From Chryseobacterium culicis (GTDB lineage Bacteria; Bacteroidota; Bacteroidia; Flavobacteriales; Weeksellaceae): a stretch of 64,000 nucleotides of DNA. The stretch is taken from the NCBI RefSeq assembly GCF_900108365.1, contig NZ_FNWQ01000001.1, positions 372,001 to 436,000 on the forward strand. Direction: 5' to 3'. A model generated the notes under the pieces. The model did no database searches, was not told the origin of the DNA, and worked only from the letters and a program-made list of their open reading frames with translations. Each line of letters opens with the position of its first letter. Positions within the stretch are counted from its first letter, which is position 1. Of this stretch, positions 1-9,443 are shown in pieces. The translations under genes were made by a program, and so were the position numbers.

Positions 1-1735
1 TGTTCGAATTGACCACAAGATTGTACATCTCCGGGAAACCTCCCATTCCGAACATTCCGCCACCGCCTGTCGCCTGCATTTCTTTCATTCTTCTCATAAA
101 TTCAGGCTGGGTAATGGTAAAGGGAGCATCGTTGCTGTCAAGATCTTCCAGCTGAACCGTAAATTTAGAATCCTGAATAACCTCTTCTACGTTCTTTTTT
201 AAAGCTTCTTTTTCTGTTTCATTCAGTTTTGAAATTACCGGCTCGTCTTTTTTAATCAGATTATTCACATGATCAGCATCTACTCTTGCAAAAGAAATAT
301 TATCTTTTGAAGTTTCAAGCTTCTGAATCACATGCGAAATAATAGGAGAATCCAATAACAGTACTTCATATCCTTTGTCTCTTGCAGATTGGATATAGCT
401 GTGCTGCTCATCAGCATTGGTAGCATACAATACGACCAGTTTATTATCTTTATCAGTCTGCATTGGTTTGATTTTCTCTACCAGTTCATCCCAAAGGAAA
501 TATTTACCGTCTGTTGTAGGGTATAGTGTGAATTTATCTGCTTTTTCAGCAAATTTATCTTCGGTAACAATTCCGTATTCAATAACTACCTTGATGTCAT
601 TCCATTTTTGCTCATAATCTTCGCGGTTTTCGTTGATCAGAGATGCCATCTTGTCGGCTACTTTTTTCGTGATGTAAGAAGAAATTTTCTTTACAGCACC
701 GTCTGCCTGAAGGTAAGAACGGGAAACGTTCAACGGGATATCCGGAGAATCAATAACTCCTCTCAGAAGCATCAGGAAGTCTGGTACGATCCCTTTAACT
801 TCATCTGTTACGAATACCTGATTTTGGTATAACTGAATTTTATCCTTGTCAATATTCAGATTATTGTTCAGCTTAGGGAAGAACAAAATCCCGGTAAGAT
901 TGAAAGGGTAATCCACATTCAGGTGGATGTTGAATAATGGTTCTTCAAACTGCATTGGATACAGCTCGTGGTAGAACTTCATATAATCTTCGTTGGTCAG
1001 TTCGCTTGGAGCAATGGTCCATGCCGGTACCGGATTATTGATGATATTGTCTACCTCTTCCGTTTCAGCTACAGCATCTTCCGGAGCGTCTTCCGGTAAT
1101 GGAAGTGTATGTGTCTTAGTCCCGAACTTGATTGGAACAGGCATGAATTTGTTATACTTTAATAACAGTTCACGGATTTTTCCTTCTTCTAAAAATTCTA
1201 AAGAATCTTCTGCGATATGAAGGATGATTTCTGTTCCTCTGTCCGTTTTATCAGTTGTTTCTTCAAGAGTAAATTCAGGGCTTCCGTCGCAGATCCAACG
1301 TACAGCGGGCTCATCTTTATAAGATTTTGTAAGGATCTCCACTTTTTCTGCTACCATAAACGCAGAGTAAAACCCAAGACCAAAATGTCCGATAATGCCT
1401 GAATCTTTCGCAGAATCTTTATATTTTTCCAAAAACTCTTCAGCTCCTGAGAAAGCAACCTGGTTAATGTATTTCTCTACTTCTTCACCCGTCATCCCAA
1501 TGCCCTGGTCAATAATGCGTAAAGTTTTCTGGTCTTTATCAATTTTAACCTCAAGTTTTGGATTTCCGTATTCAACTTTTGCTTCACCAATGCTTGTTAA
1601 ATGTTTTAATTTTAAAGTGGCATCAGTTGCATTTGAGATTAATTCTCTTAAGAATATTTCGTGGTCACTGTAAAGAAATTTTTTAATAAGCGGGAAAATG
1701 TTTTCCACAGATACATTAATATTTCCTTTAGTCAT
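1..1735 (-). CDS. htpG: Molecular chaperone HtpG (Hsp90), 3' end cut by window edge
   Basis: This is the bacterial Hsp90 homologue, an ATP-dependent cytosolic chaperone. The minus-strand frame is open from an ATG at 1735 to the left edge and gives about 578 residues. The family usually has about 630, so roughly the last 50 are missing. The N-terminal GHL ATPase pocket is visible as ELISNATDA and GIGM, followed by GHFGLGFYSAF, the ATP-lid glycine motif. The middle and dimerisation domains read through without interruption to a glycine/methionine-rich GGGGMFGMGG stretch near the edge. Two consecutive ATGs (1738 and 1735) are possible starts; I chose the second. The gene is divergent from the S9 peptidase across 158 bp. 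That gap holds a TGACA-AATG-CA motif which may be a stress-response operator. Confidence 0.97.
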   Translation of the reverse strand, partial: MTKGNINVSVENIFPLIKKFLYSDHEIFLRELISNATDATLKLKHLTSIGEAKVEYGNPKLEVKIDKDQKTLRIIDQGIGMTGEEVEKYINQVAFSGAEEFLEKYKDSAKDSGIIGHFGLGFYSAFMVAEKVEILTKSYKDEPAVRWICDGSPEFTLEETTDKTDRGTEIILHIAEDSLEFLEEGKIRELLLKYNKFMPVPIKFGTKTHTLPLPEDAPEDAVAETEEVDNIINNPVPAWTIAPSELTNEDYMKFYHELYPMQFEEPLFNIHLNVDYPFNLTGILFFPKLNNNLNIDKDKIQLYQNQVFVTDEVKGIVPDFLMLLRGVIDSPDIPLNVSRSYLQADGAVKKISSYITKKVADKMASLINENREDYEQKWNDIKVVIEYGIVTEDKFAEKADKFTLYPTTDGKYFLWDELVEKIKPMQTDKDNKLVVLYATNADEQHSYIQSARDKGYEVLLLDSPIISHVIQKLETSKDNISFARVDADHVNNLIKKDEPVISKLNETEKEALKKNVEEVIQDSKFTVQLEDLDSNDAPFTITQPEFMRRMKEMQATGGGGMFGMGGFPEMYNLVVNSN

Positions 1736-1795
1736 CATATTTAATAATTTTTAATTTTCAGATATTTCTCAAAAAAAATACCATCCGGAGGAATG

Positions 1796-1848
1796 TGACA
1801 GAATGACATTTTTTTTCTGTCCCTAACCCATAGGTCTATTTTGTTGAT
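1796..1848 (+). promoter_or_regulatory. Candidate operator/promoter module shared with 4875-4912
   Basis: The motif TGACAGAATGACA followed by eight T lies at 1796-1816, and GGTCT plus GTTGAT follow at 1833-1848. Almost the same string, with two substitutions in 21 positions, occurs at 4875-4895 ahead of the next plus-strand gene, again followed by GGTCT and GTTGAT. The core is roughly palindromic and lies between htpG and the S9 peptidase, so it could serve either gene. Regulatory function is inferred from the duplication. Confidence 0.45.
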
Positions 1849-1893
1849 TTTTCAAAGAAATACCTTACTTTTAATTCTTAAAATTCTTTAAAA

Positions 1894-4794
1894 ATGAAGT
1901 TGAAATGTACAGTTTTCATTCTGCTCATCATGACCTGTTTTGTGAATGCGCAGAAAAAGCCTTTAGATCATTCTGTTTATGACAGTTGGCAAAATATAGG
2001 TTCGAGAAAAATTTCCAATGATGGAAAGTGGATCGCCTATTCCGTGGATGCCCAGGAGGGAAACCCAGACCTTTTTTTATATTCGGTAAAAAATAAAACC
2101 TCAAAGAAATTTCCAAGAGCTATAAAGTTGAATTTTACCAATGATTCAAGATTTGCTGTTTTTCAAATCCGCCCGCAGTATAAAGATATAAAAGCGGTAA
2201 AAGACAAAAAGCTCAAACAAAATAAACTCACGAAAGACAGTCTTGCCATTGTAGATTTCCTTCATGATACAACAGAGAAAATCCCGAATGTAAAAGGTTT
2301 TAAAACACCTGAGAAAGCAGGTTCTTATGTCGCCTATCTTTTGGAAAATACAAAAGACAAATCTTCAGATGACGATGCAGAGAAGGAAGATGGAGACGAA
2401 AAGAAGGATGAGGAAAAAAATGCAAAACCCTTGCAGCTGGTGGTGCAAAATCTTTTGGATGGAAAAAGTACAACATATGATAATGTAGTACGTTATGAGT
2501 TCAGCAAAAACGGAAAGCAGCTGGTTTTTGTGACTAAAAAGCCCGAAGAGAAAATCGGTAAGAATAAGAAGGAAAAGAAAGATTCACTGAATAATACCTC
2601 TGAGGATAAAAAAGTTACTGACAAATCAAAACCAAAGAAGTATACCCTTCAGAAGGTACAGGTACTCGATCTGCAAAAAGGAACTGTCAGTAAGATCTCT
2701 GAAATGGAAGGCGATTTTTCACAATTGGCTTTCGATGAAGAAGGAAACCAGCTGGCTTATGTAGGTACTTCTTCCGCACAGAATGATCTGGTGAAATTGT
2801 ATCAGCTGTATTACTTTAATTTTAAAGGAAACAAAAAAGAAATTGTAACCAATGAAAATGCCCAGATGAAAAAGAACTGGGTGATTTCTGAAAACCGCTT
2901 ACCCTTATTCAGTAAAAACGGAAAACAGCTGTATTTCGGTGTTGCCCCAAAACCTGTTGCAAAAGATACTGCAATGATTGCAAATGACCATGCTGTAGTT
3001 GATATCTGGAATTACAGGGATGATTATCTTCAAACGGTACAGCTAAAAGAACTGAAAAATGACCTGAAAAAATCTTATGCCGCAGTAATGCAGACAGAAA
3101 AGCCGGATTTCTTCAGAAATATTGATGGAGAAGATCTGGATACGTTAAGATTGGTTAATGAAGGAAATGCAGAGTTTGCATTAGGTATTACAAGTATCAA
3201 TAACCGTATTTCGTCACAGTGGGAAGGCTCTACCAGGAAAACCTATTTTCTTATTGATAATAAAACAGGGGAGAGAACAGAAATTATTAAAGATCTGAAT
3301 GGTGCAGTTGCCGTATCTCCGCTTGGAAATTTTGTTGTGATTTTTGACAGAGAAAAAGGAAAATGGTTGAGTTATAATGTGAAAACAAAGCAGACAATTC
3401 CGTTAAGCAGCGGCTTGCCTGTTTCCTTCGTTGACGAGGAATTTGATATGCCGGATTTTCCAAACTCTTACGGTATTGCATCATGGACAGATAAAGATGA
3501 ATCCGTCATTATCAGAGACCGTTATGATCTTTGGGAATTTTTCCTGAACGGTGCCAAAAAAACAAGAAATATCACCAATGGATATGGGCGTAAGAATAAA
3601 ATAACATTTGAGACTTATGATCTAGATAAAGATATTAAAAGCTTAAACAGAAAATCAGCTATTTATCTATCTGCATTTGATAATACGACCAAAGCGAACG
3701 GGATTTTCAAAACATCTATTCATTCGAATGCTGATCCTGTAAAAATTCAGATGGAAAATGTATGGGGGTACAGAACTCTTCAGAAAGCAAAAAATGCTGA
3801 GGAATATATTTTGGTAAAAGAATCGTACACAGATTCTCCCGATATTTTTGCAGCATCAGATTTCTCCCAACAGCAAAAGCTGAGCAATACCAATCCACAG
3901 CAGAGTCAGTATAACTGGGGAACAGATGAATTGGTAAACTGGACCACACCAAAAGGAAATACCTCCACAGGAATTTTATACAAGCCGGAAGATTTTGATC
4001 CGAATAAAAAATATCCTATGATTGTCTATTTTTATGAAAAACTTTCAGATAATCTAAACCGTTATGTAGCACCGGCACCAACCCCATCAAGATTAAATAT
4101 TTCTTATTTTGTGAGCAACGGATATCTGGTTTTTACCCCTGATATTTCTTACAAAGATGGTTTTCCCGGAGAATCTGCAATGGAATACATCAATTCCGGA
4201 GTTGAGAAGCTGAAGCAAAATTCATGGGTAGATGGAAATAAAATAGGAATTCAGGGACAAAGCTGGGGCGGTTATCAGGTAGCCTATCTTATCGCTCATA
4301 CCAATATGTACGCAGCTGCATGGAGTGGAGCCCCTGTGGTGAACATGACTTCCGCTTACGGAGGAATCCGGTGGACATCAGGAATGAACAGACAGTTTCA
4401 GTATGAAAAGTCGCAGAGCAGATTAGGAAAAAATCTCTGGGAAGCTCCGGATCTTTATATCAAAAACTCACCGCTATTTACCATCAACCAGGTAAAAACC
4501 CCGGTAGTGATTATGAGTAACGATAAAGATGGAGCGGTGCCTTGGTACCAGGGAATCGAAATGTTTACCGCATTACGCCGTCTCGGAAAACCAGTATGGC
4601 TTCTGAATTATAACGGAGATGATCACAATCTTATGAAACGCCAGAACAGGAAAGATATTCAGATCCGAGAACAGCAGTTTTTTGATTATTATCTGAAAGG
4701 AGCTAAAGCTCCGGTCTGGATGACAAAAGGTGTTCCAGCCACCCAAAAAGGAAAAGATTGGGGATTTGAGCTGACAGATGAGAAACCTGACTAA
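1894..4794 (+). CDS. S9 family (prolyl oligopeptidase-type) secreted serine peptidase
   Basis: This is a 966-residue serine peptidase of the prolyl-oligopeptidase/dipeptidyl-peptidase clan. It begins with a signal peptide (about residues 1-19, ending VNAQ), so it should act in the periplasm or at the cell surface. Residues of about 25-650 form the repetitive propeller-like region. This region carries a charged, low-complexity Lys/Glu/Asp insert at about 150-180 and again at 220-250. The C-terminal alpha/beta-hydrolase domain has the nucleophile elbow GQSWGG (Ser about 790), an acid in NDKDGAVPW (Asp about 879) and the histidine in GDDHNLM (about 911), so the triad is intact. The likely role is degradation of proline-containing peptides. 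A strong hairpin terminator follows directly. The lysine-rich inserts are unusual but lie in the propeller and do not interrupt the frame. Confidence 0.95.
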   Translation: MKLKCTVFILLIMTCFVNAQKKPLDHSVYDSWQNIGSRKISNDGKWIAYSVDAQEGNPDLFLYSVKNKTSKKFPRAIKLNFTNDSRFAVFQIRPQYKDIKAVKDKKLKQNKLTKDSLAIVDFLHDTTEKIPNVKGFKTPEKAGSYVAYLLENTKDKSSDDDAEKEDGDEKKDEEKNAKPLQLVVQNLLDGKSTTYDNVVRYEFSKNGKQLVFVTKKPEEKIGKNKKEKKDSLNNTSEDKKVTDKSKPKKYTLQKVQVLDLQKGTVSKISEMEGDFSQLAFDEEGNQLAYVGTSSAQNDLVKLYQLYYFNFKGNKKEIVTNENAQMKKNWVISENRLPLFSKNGKQLYFGVAPKPVAKDTAMIANDHAVVDIWNYRDDYLQTVQLKELKNDLKKSYAAVMQTEKPDFFRNIDGEDLDTLRLVNEGNAEFALGITSINNRISSQWEGSTRKTYFLIDNKTGERTEIIKDLNGAVAVSPLGNFVVIFDREKGKWLSYNVKTKQTIPLSSGLPVSFVDEEFDMPDFPNSYGIASWTDKDESVIIRDRYDLWEFFLNGAKKTRNITNGYGRKNKITFETYDLDKDIKSLNRKSAIYLSAFDNTTKANGIFKTSIHSNADPVKIQMENVWGYRTLQKAKNAEEYILVKESYTDSPDIFAASDFSQQQKLSNTNPQQSQYNWGTDELVNWTTPKGNTSTGILYKPEDFDPNKKYPMIVYFYEKLSDNLNRYVAPAPTPSRLNISYFVSNGYLVFTPDISYKDGFPGESAMEYINSGVEKLKQNSWVDGNKIGIQGQSWGGYQVAYLIAHTNMYAAAWSGAPVVNMTSAYGGIRWTSGMNRQFQYEKSQSRLGKNLWEAPDLYIKNSPLFTINQVKTPVVIMSNDKDGAVPWYQGIEMFTALRRLGKPVWLLNYNGDDHNLMKRQNRKDIQIREQQFFDYYLKGAKAPVWMTKGVPATQKGKDWGFELTDEKPD

Positions 4795-4801
4795 TAAAAT
4801 T

Positions 4802-4834
4802 CCGGCGGAGCCTTTGGCTCCGCCGGAATTTTTT
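4802..4834 (+). terminator. Rho-independent terminator after S9 peptidase
   Basis: A perfect 11-bp GC-rich stem (CCGGCGGAGCC, 4802-4812, with its complement at 4816-4826) encloses a TTT loop and is followed by AATTTTTTA. It starts 7 nt after the peptidase stop codon. Confidence 0.95.
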
Positions 4835-4874
4835 ATTTCAAAATATATTTTCAGAAAAACAATGAATAAGAAAC

Positions 4875-4912
4875 TGACACAATGGCATTTTTTTTATGAT
4901 GGGTCTGTTGAT
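4875..4912 (+). promoter_or_regulatory. Second copy of the TGACA-AATG-CA-T8 module
   Basis: TGACACAATGGCA followed by eight T occupies 4875-4895, then GGTCTGTTGAT follows at 4902-4912. It lies about 40-75 nt upstream of the ATG at 4951, where a promoter or operator is expected. See 1796-1848 for the sister copy. The two copies differ at two of 21 core positions. Confidence 0.45.
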
Positions 4913-4950
4913 CGCTTTTATTATATTTACCGCCAATTATAAATAACAGT

Positions 4951-6384
4951 ATGGGAATCTTTGATTTTTTTAAGAAAAAGAATAACAATCAGGAAAATGT
5001 GAGTACTTCGGTTCAGGAAATGGAAAGGCCGGAGGAAAAGGCAGTAGAGGAAGTGGTGGAAGAAGTGATGGAAACAGCACAGGAAATTCCCTTACAACAG
5101 GTAGAAGAGCCAAAAGTAAATGAGGAATTTGAAAAAATCAGGATTTATAACGATTATATCGTGTATTCTATTGCACTTCAGCTAAGAGGTGAGTATACGC
5201 CTCTTTCTGCTTTTCAAAAAGAAAATGGTGAAGTAGAAGGTTTTGCCTATATGGTAACCGAAGATGCCTATGCACTTCCTCCGCAGCAGGCTATTGCGCA
5301 GATGGAAGAAAAGTTTGAAGCTGAACTTGAGGCAGGAAAAATCAAATCTTATATGATCCTTTATCATTCTCAGTTCGATCATAATGGTAACCACACTCCG
5401 GCAATTCAGGAGGGTGATTTCAAAGGAATTTCTCTTGCGTATCACTTTGCAGGTCATGATAAGGTAAAAACAGGCCTTCCGTATGTTTTTGAAAATCAAA
5501 ATGTCACTTATAAAGGTTTTGCCGAGTTTTCTCATGAAGAGAATAATACCATCATGAGTCATCAGTTAGTGGATGGTAGAGATTATTTCCAGAATACAGA
5601 AGGAATTACAGCTCCTGAAATGACAAATGAAGCAGGAATCATCATCAGAAAATCCAATGTTCATAATCTTGTGAATACATGGAGCGGGATTTTTGGACAT
5701 CAGAATTTCCAAACTAAAGATTACGGTCAGTATCTTACAACTATTTTGATGCAGTCTACTGTTGCTGATCCTACGGGAGAAAATAAAAGCAAAACGGAAT
5801 TTGAAGATGTAAGATTCAAAACAATTGTGACGGATGAACTGAGCACGATCATTCCGGAAGTAAAGACTGATTATGTTTTAGATTTTGAAACAAGATCAAT
5901 CAGAGAATGGGAAAATGCACTGAATTTACAGGCGATTGTGGCAGGACCTGCCAGAAATACTTTTGGAGTCTGGTTTTTTGCTACAGATTATGCTGAAAAC
6001 AGAAATACCTATCTTACACAGCCTCATTTGAAAGTAAATATAAGCGGAGTTGTTTTAATCCTTGATGTTCATACCCATACTGATTTACCGGATGGTACGA
6101 AAATGAGTGAAGACTTCACGACTTATGTACCAAGCCAGGATCTTCCTAATTATGCATGTTTTGATTTCATTGCTCAACTGGTTGACTTTAAAGAAACAGA
6201 ATTGCTTGATGACCGAAGTGTAAAAGGCTATATTCTGAAGTTGAAGCTGATTACAAATGAAGAAAATGAAGACTTCTTCACAATTGATGCTTTTGTAAAT
6301 AAAGAAAACATGAGAATGGAAACGCTTACCAAAGGAATGAAAGTAACCGGAGCCGTTCAGCTGCAGGGTAAAATTGCTGAATAA
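4951..6384 (+). CDS. Uncharacterised cytoplasmic protein, 477 aa
   Basis: I do not recognise the family with confidence. The start MGIFDFFKKK is an amphipathic N-terminal tag often seen in soluble bacterial proteins of unknown function. A glutamate/valine-rich low-complexity linker follows (about residues 18-60), and then a long globular region. There is no signal peptide, membrane segment or obvious catalytic motif. The second half contains a mixed alpha/beta segment ending in a short OB-like stretch (KVTGAVQLQGKIAE at the C terminus), which is only a visual impression. It is a single-gene unit with its own upstream module (shared with the S9 peptidase region) and its own terminator at 6411. 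Base composition resembles the neighbours. The gene is certain; the function is unknown. Confidence 0.9.
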   Translation: MGIFDFFKKKNNNQENVSTSVQEMERPEEKAVEEVVEEVMETAQEIPLQQVEEPKVNEEFEKIRIYNDYIVYSIALQLRGEYTPLSAFQKENGEVEGFAYMVTEDAYALPPQQAIAQMEEKFEAELEAGKIKSYMILYHSQFDHNGNHTPAIQEGDFKGISLAYHFAGHDKVKTGLPYVFENQNVTYKGFAEFSHEENNTIMSHQLVDGRDYFQNTEGITAPEMTNEAGIIIRKSNVHNLVNTWSGIFGHQNFQTKDYGQYLTTILMQSTVADPTGENKSKTEFEDVRFKTIVTDELSTIIPEVKTDYVLDFETRSIREWENALNLQAIVAGPARNTFGVWFFATDYAENRNTYLTQPHLKVNISGVVLILDVHTHTDLPDGTKMSEDFTTYVPSQDLPNYACFDFIAQLVDFKETELLDDRSVKGYILKLKLITNEENEDFFTIDAFVNKENMRMETLTKGMKVTGAVQLQGKIAE

Positions 6385-6410
6385 TTTTTTAAAAAATATA
6401 AAAACTTGAG

Positions 6411-6438
6411 GAGGTTGTTCTACGGAATGACCTCTTTT
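6411..6438 (+). terminator. Probable terminator after the 477-aa gene
   Basis: GAGGTTGTTC (6411-6420) pairs with GAATGACCTC (6422-6433 region) through a small loop, using two G-U pairs, and a TTTTCT run follows. It starts 27 nt after the stop codon. Confidence 0.7.
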
Positions 6439-6662
6439 CTATTTCTGGTAATTAGCTTATGATTTAAACGCGAAGAAATAATAAATAATTCGAAAGCTGA
6501 TCCTAAGGAAGCAAAGATTTGCAATTTTGCCGCTGAAGAAGCTGTGATTAATACTTTCGCTTAGTAAGAATCAATGAAATTGATTCCACCCTTTACTCTC
6601 TTAAAAATATTGCAGAATACAAATAAAACTTTGCGTTAAAAAAAAAGCACCATTAAAAAAAC
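6439..6662. other. Non-coding stretch with no recognised element
   Basis: This is the gap between two convergent genes. The sequence is AT-rich with short A-runs. I see no open frame of note, no strong hairpin until the recA terminator, and no similarity to neighbouring genes. Confidence 0.5.
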
Positions 6663-6692
6663 AAAAAAGGCAATCCGAAGACTGCCTTTTCT
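6663..6692 (-). terminator. recA terminator
   Basis: On the minus strand GGCAGTC...GGATTGCC forms a stem with a TTCG-type loop and is followed by TTTTTTG and further T-runs. It lies about 20 nt beyond the recA stop. Confidence 0.85.
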
Positions 6693-6708
6693 GTATTTTT
6701 CTGAAAAA

Positions 6709-7710
6709 TTATTTGTTTTTCATTTCTTCTTTGATCTTGTTTTCCAATTCTTCGGAAAGATCAGGATTATCTTTCAAAACATCTTTTACAGCATCACGTC
6801 CCTGACCCAGCTTGGTTTCTTCATAGCTGAACCATGAACCGCTCTTCTTCACAATTCCCATATCTACAGCAGTATCAAGAATTTCTCCTACTTTAGAAAC
6901 TCCTTCTCCGTACATGATATCAAATTCTGCCTGTTTGAAAGGAGGTGCTACTTTGTTTTTCACGATTTTCACTTTCACACGGCTACCGATAGCTTCATCA
7001 CCTTGTTTGATAGGTGCACTTGCTTTTCTGATATCAATTCTTACAGAAGCGTAGAATTTAAGGGCATTACCTCCGGTAGTTGTTTCAGGATTTCCGAACA
7101 TTACTCCAATTTTTTCTCTCAACTGGTTGATGAAGATTACGGTACACTTCGTTCTTGAAATCGTAGCAGTCAGTTTTCTTAATGCCTGAGACATTAATCT
7201 TGCGTGAAGACCCATTTTTGAATCTCCCATTTCTCCTTCAATCTCTGCTTTTGGAGTAAGAGCAGCTACGGAGTCAATAACAACAATATCAATAGCTCCA
7301 GAACGGATTAAGTTATCCGCAATTTCTAAAGCCTGCTCACCGTTGTCCGGCTGAGAAATGATCAGGTTTTCAAGATCAATTCCTAATTTTGCAGCATACG
7401 TTCTGTCAAAAGCGTGCTCTGCATCAATGAATGCAGCAATACCGCCTGCTTTTTGAGCTTCAGCAATAGCATGAAGGGTCAAAGTTGTTTTACCTGAAGA
7501 TTCAGGACCATATATTTCAATGATTCTTCCTTTTGGATATCCGCCTATTCCTAAAGCAATATCTAAACCTAAAGAACCGGAAGGAATAACTTCTATTGTA
7601 TTGTCTATAGATTCATCACCTAAAGTCATTACCGTTCCCTTACCATATGTTTTATCTAGCTTGTCAAGCACTAAAGCGAGTGCTTTTTTCTTATCATCAA
7701 TGTTACTCAT
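6709..7710 (-). CDS. recA: Recombinase RecA
   Basis: RecA is the DNA-dependent ATPase that forms the strand-exchange filament and triggers LexA-type autocleavage. The 333-residue length is normal for the family. Walker A is GPESSGKT (residues 68-75). The DNA-binding loops are seen in [28 protein letters not shown] (loop L2 region), and the acidic/lysine-rich C-terminal tail [13 protein letters not shown] is complete. The start MSNIDDKKK fits, with a TACTTTTG box 19 nt upstream. It is transcribed alone: a terminator follows, and a long non-coding region rich in inverted repeats precedes it. No LexA-type operator was recognised. Confidence 0.99.
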   Translation of the reverse strand: MSNIDDKKKALALVLDKLDKTYGKGTVMTLGDESIDNTIEVIPSGSLGLDIALGIGGYPKGRIIEIYGPESSGKTTLTLHAIAEAQKAGGIAAFIDAEHAFDRTYAAKLGIDLENLIISQPDNGEQALEIADNLIRSGAIDIVVIDSVAALTPKAEIEGEMGDSKMGLHARLMSQALRKLTATISRTKCTVIFINQLREKIGVMFGNPETTTGGNALKFYASVRIDIRKASAPIKQGDEAIGSRVKVKIVKNKVAPPFKQAEFDIMYGEGVSKVGEILDTAVDMGIVKKSGSWFSYEETKLGQGRDAVKDVLKDNPDLSEELENKIKEEMKNK

Positions 7711-7729
7711 CTCTATTAAAATAATTTCT

Positions 7730-7737
7730 CAAAAGTA
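7730..7737 (-). promoter_or_regulatory. recA -7 box (TACTTTTG)
   Basis: A perfect match to the Bacteroidota TAnnTTTG -7 consensus on the minus strand, 19 nt before the recA ATG. The upstream TTTG at 7752-7755 is spaced 14 nt away rather than the ideal 19, so the -33 element is doubtful. Confidence 0.6.
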
Positions 7738-7896
7738 CGTAATTTAAATATCAAAAGCTAATATTTTTTATCCCGGAAAGCTGTTTTTAGAGTTAAAAAA
7801 TGATAAAATTTTATTACTGATCTCATTCATAACGAAGCAGATGCAGCATGTGGTATCTAAAGTGTTTTTTGCTAAATAAGAGAAGCTGTTTCTGCT

Positions 7897-8160
7897 GGAA
7901 ATCGCAAAGGCGCTATTTATGTGGAATGCTTTTGTTTTTAAGGCGCAAAAAATTTTATCTCCGATAAAATTGAATGCTGTATATCTTGGCCCCTCACAGA
8001 TTATGCAGATTACACTGGTACTAATGAAAACTTCATAATCTACTTCATCTGCGAAAATTTTATCTGAAATTATATACTTCTCCTTGCTGAAAATCTTTGA
8101 TTTTCTTGCGCCTTACAAGTTATCATAATGAATTAAAAGAATTGCGCCTTTGCGATTTCC
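7897..8160. repeat. Nested inverted-repeat intergenic element (about 264 bp)
   Basis: The ends are a perfect 17-bp inverted repeat: GGAAATCGCAAAGGCGC at 7897-7913 and its complement at 8144-8160. Inside it is a second 9-bp pair, AAGGCGCAA (7940-7948) and TTGCGCCTT (8106-8114). The interior has repeated TTTATCTcc/gATAAAA and GAAAATTTTATCT stretches and no open frame. This is the shape of a small non-autonomous mobile or REP-like element. No target-site duplication was seen. It fills most of the 468-bp gap between recA and the MpaB-family gene. Confidence 0.6.
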
Positions 8161-8178
8161 CACAAAACAAAGCTTCAT

Positions 8179-9369
8179 TTAATGAAAATTTGATTGTTTG
8201 GTGATCGTAAGATAGTCTGTCAGAACTTTCATTTGATCCTTGTTTCCTCTTTGTATTCTCCTTTCACGACTGACAAACTGATCATAGATTCTGTTGAAAA
8301 GTATTTTCGATTTTGGGAACAGATTTCTGTAAGGAACTTCCGGAATCTGTAATCTTTTACAAACTTCGTCATCCAAAAGAAACCAGGTACAGCAGACGTG
8401 TAAATATTTAAGGTTTTTTCTCTGAAACTCATATTTTAAAATAGGATTTTCCAGCGATTCATCCAGAAGAGAATGGGCCAGAAGAACAGAATCCTGATCT
8501 GAAGGCGGCTGAACCGAAGTCCATAAATAAAAATATTCCGTTGCCTGTTTTTTATTGTCAGGAAGAAGCTGTTCCGGAATTCCCAAAAGATAGCCTACAT
8601 ATTTCCAAAGATGAAAAATTCCCTGTTCCTCTTCCGCAGAAAACCGATTTCCGAGTTTCTGAAGACTGTGAAGAAAGACCAGGCTGAATCCTATATAGGT
8701 AGCCATCATATCCCATGAATTGATAGGCTCTCCCCAGTTGTGGGTGTCCCAGTTTTTATAATGATTTTTAATGGAAAGTCTGGCGTAGGAGTGAATCAAG
8801 CGGGTTTTTATGGCAAATTCATAGCCTTTTGCGTGAACTTCCAGTGCGTTGTAGCGGGTAGCATTCACCCAAAAGTCCAGGGTTTCCGAAAGGCGCTTCA
8901 CGGCTCCTTTTTTCAGTGCTTCTGTCACAATGAGAGGTTTGTTAAGGTATGCATAATCATAGCCACCAATCAGGCAATAATCTCTCAGGGAGATCAAAGA
9001 ATCGAGGTTACTTCTCATACAAAGCTCTGCACCGCTTTTAAGTAAATCATAATCCAGCCATTCGGGAACTTTTTGGGTCTGGCCAAACATTTTTTTTACA
9101 CTTTCAGGAACAGCATCAGTTTCAGAAACACCATTTCTGATGTAGTGTTCAATTTCTCTTGAAGCTTCCTGAAATTTTTTAGTGAAATAAACATCTCTTA
9201 CTACCTCGTCACCCGTTTCATCCACATGATGAAAATAAGGGGCAAAATTTTCAAAATTTTCAAAGCTCACTTCGGCTCCTGAAAATTCAATAAGCTGTTT
9301 TCCGTTGCCATTTTCCCAAAAATTCCTGAAATGGGGAGCATCTTTAAAACGGGGTTGTATCATGTTCAT
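8179..9369 (-). CDS. Oxygenase MpaB family protein (DUF2236)
   Basis: This 396-residue protein resembles the MpaB/DUF2236/latex-clearing-protein group of b-type haem oxygenases. Group features seen are the helical central block with DYCLIGGYDYAYLNKPLIVTEA, then ALKKGAVKRLSETLDFW, then TRLIHSYARL, which matches the conserved R-x-x-H-x-x-x-R signature that packs around haem. There is no signal peptide, so it is probably cytoplasmic. The substrate is unknown; the family includes polyisoprene cleavage and mycophenolic-acid-type oxidation enzymes. It lies 74 nt downstream of, and in the same direction as, the LuxR-type regulator, so co-transcription is possible. The start MNMIQPRF follows an A/T-rich leader. 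Confidence 0.85.
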   Translation of the reverse strand: MNMIQPRFKDAPHFRNFWENGNGKQLIEFSGAEVSFENFENFAPYFHHVDETGDEVVRDVYFTKKFQEASREIEHYIRNGVSETDAVPESVKKMFGQTQKVPEWLDYDLLKSGAELCMRSNLDSLISLRDYCLIGGYDYAYLNKPLIVTEALKKGAVKRLSETLDFWVNATRYNALEVHAKGYEFAIKTRLIHSYARLSIKNHYKNWDTHNWGEPINSWDMMATYIGFSLVFLHSLQKLGNRFSAEEEQGIFHLWKYVGYLLGIPEQLLPDNKKQATEYFYLWTSVQPPSDQDSVLLAHSLLDESLENPILKYEFQRKNLKYLHVCCTWFLLDDEVCKRLQIPEVPYRNLFPKSKILFNRIYDQFVSRERRIQRGNKDQMKVLTDYLTITKQSNFH

Positions 9370-9443
9370 TCCTTTACCTATAAAAGTACAAGTTTTATGC
9401 TGAACTTCTTCGGTGAGATTTATCAGGATTGCCTATTGATTTT

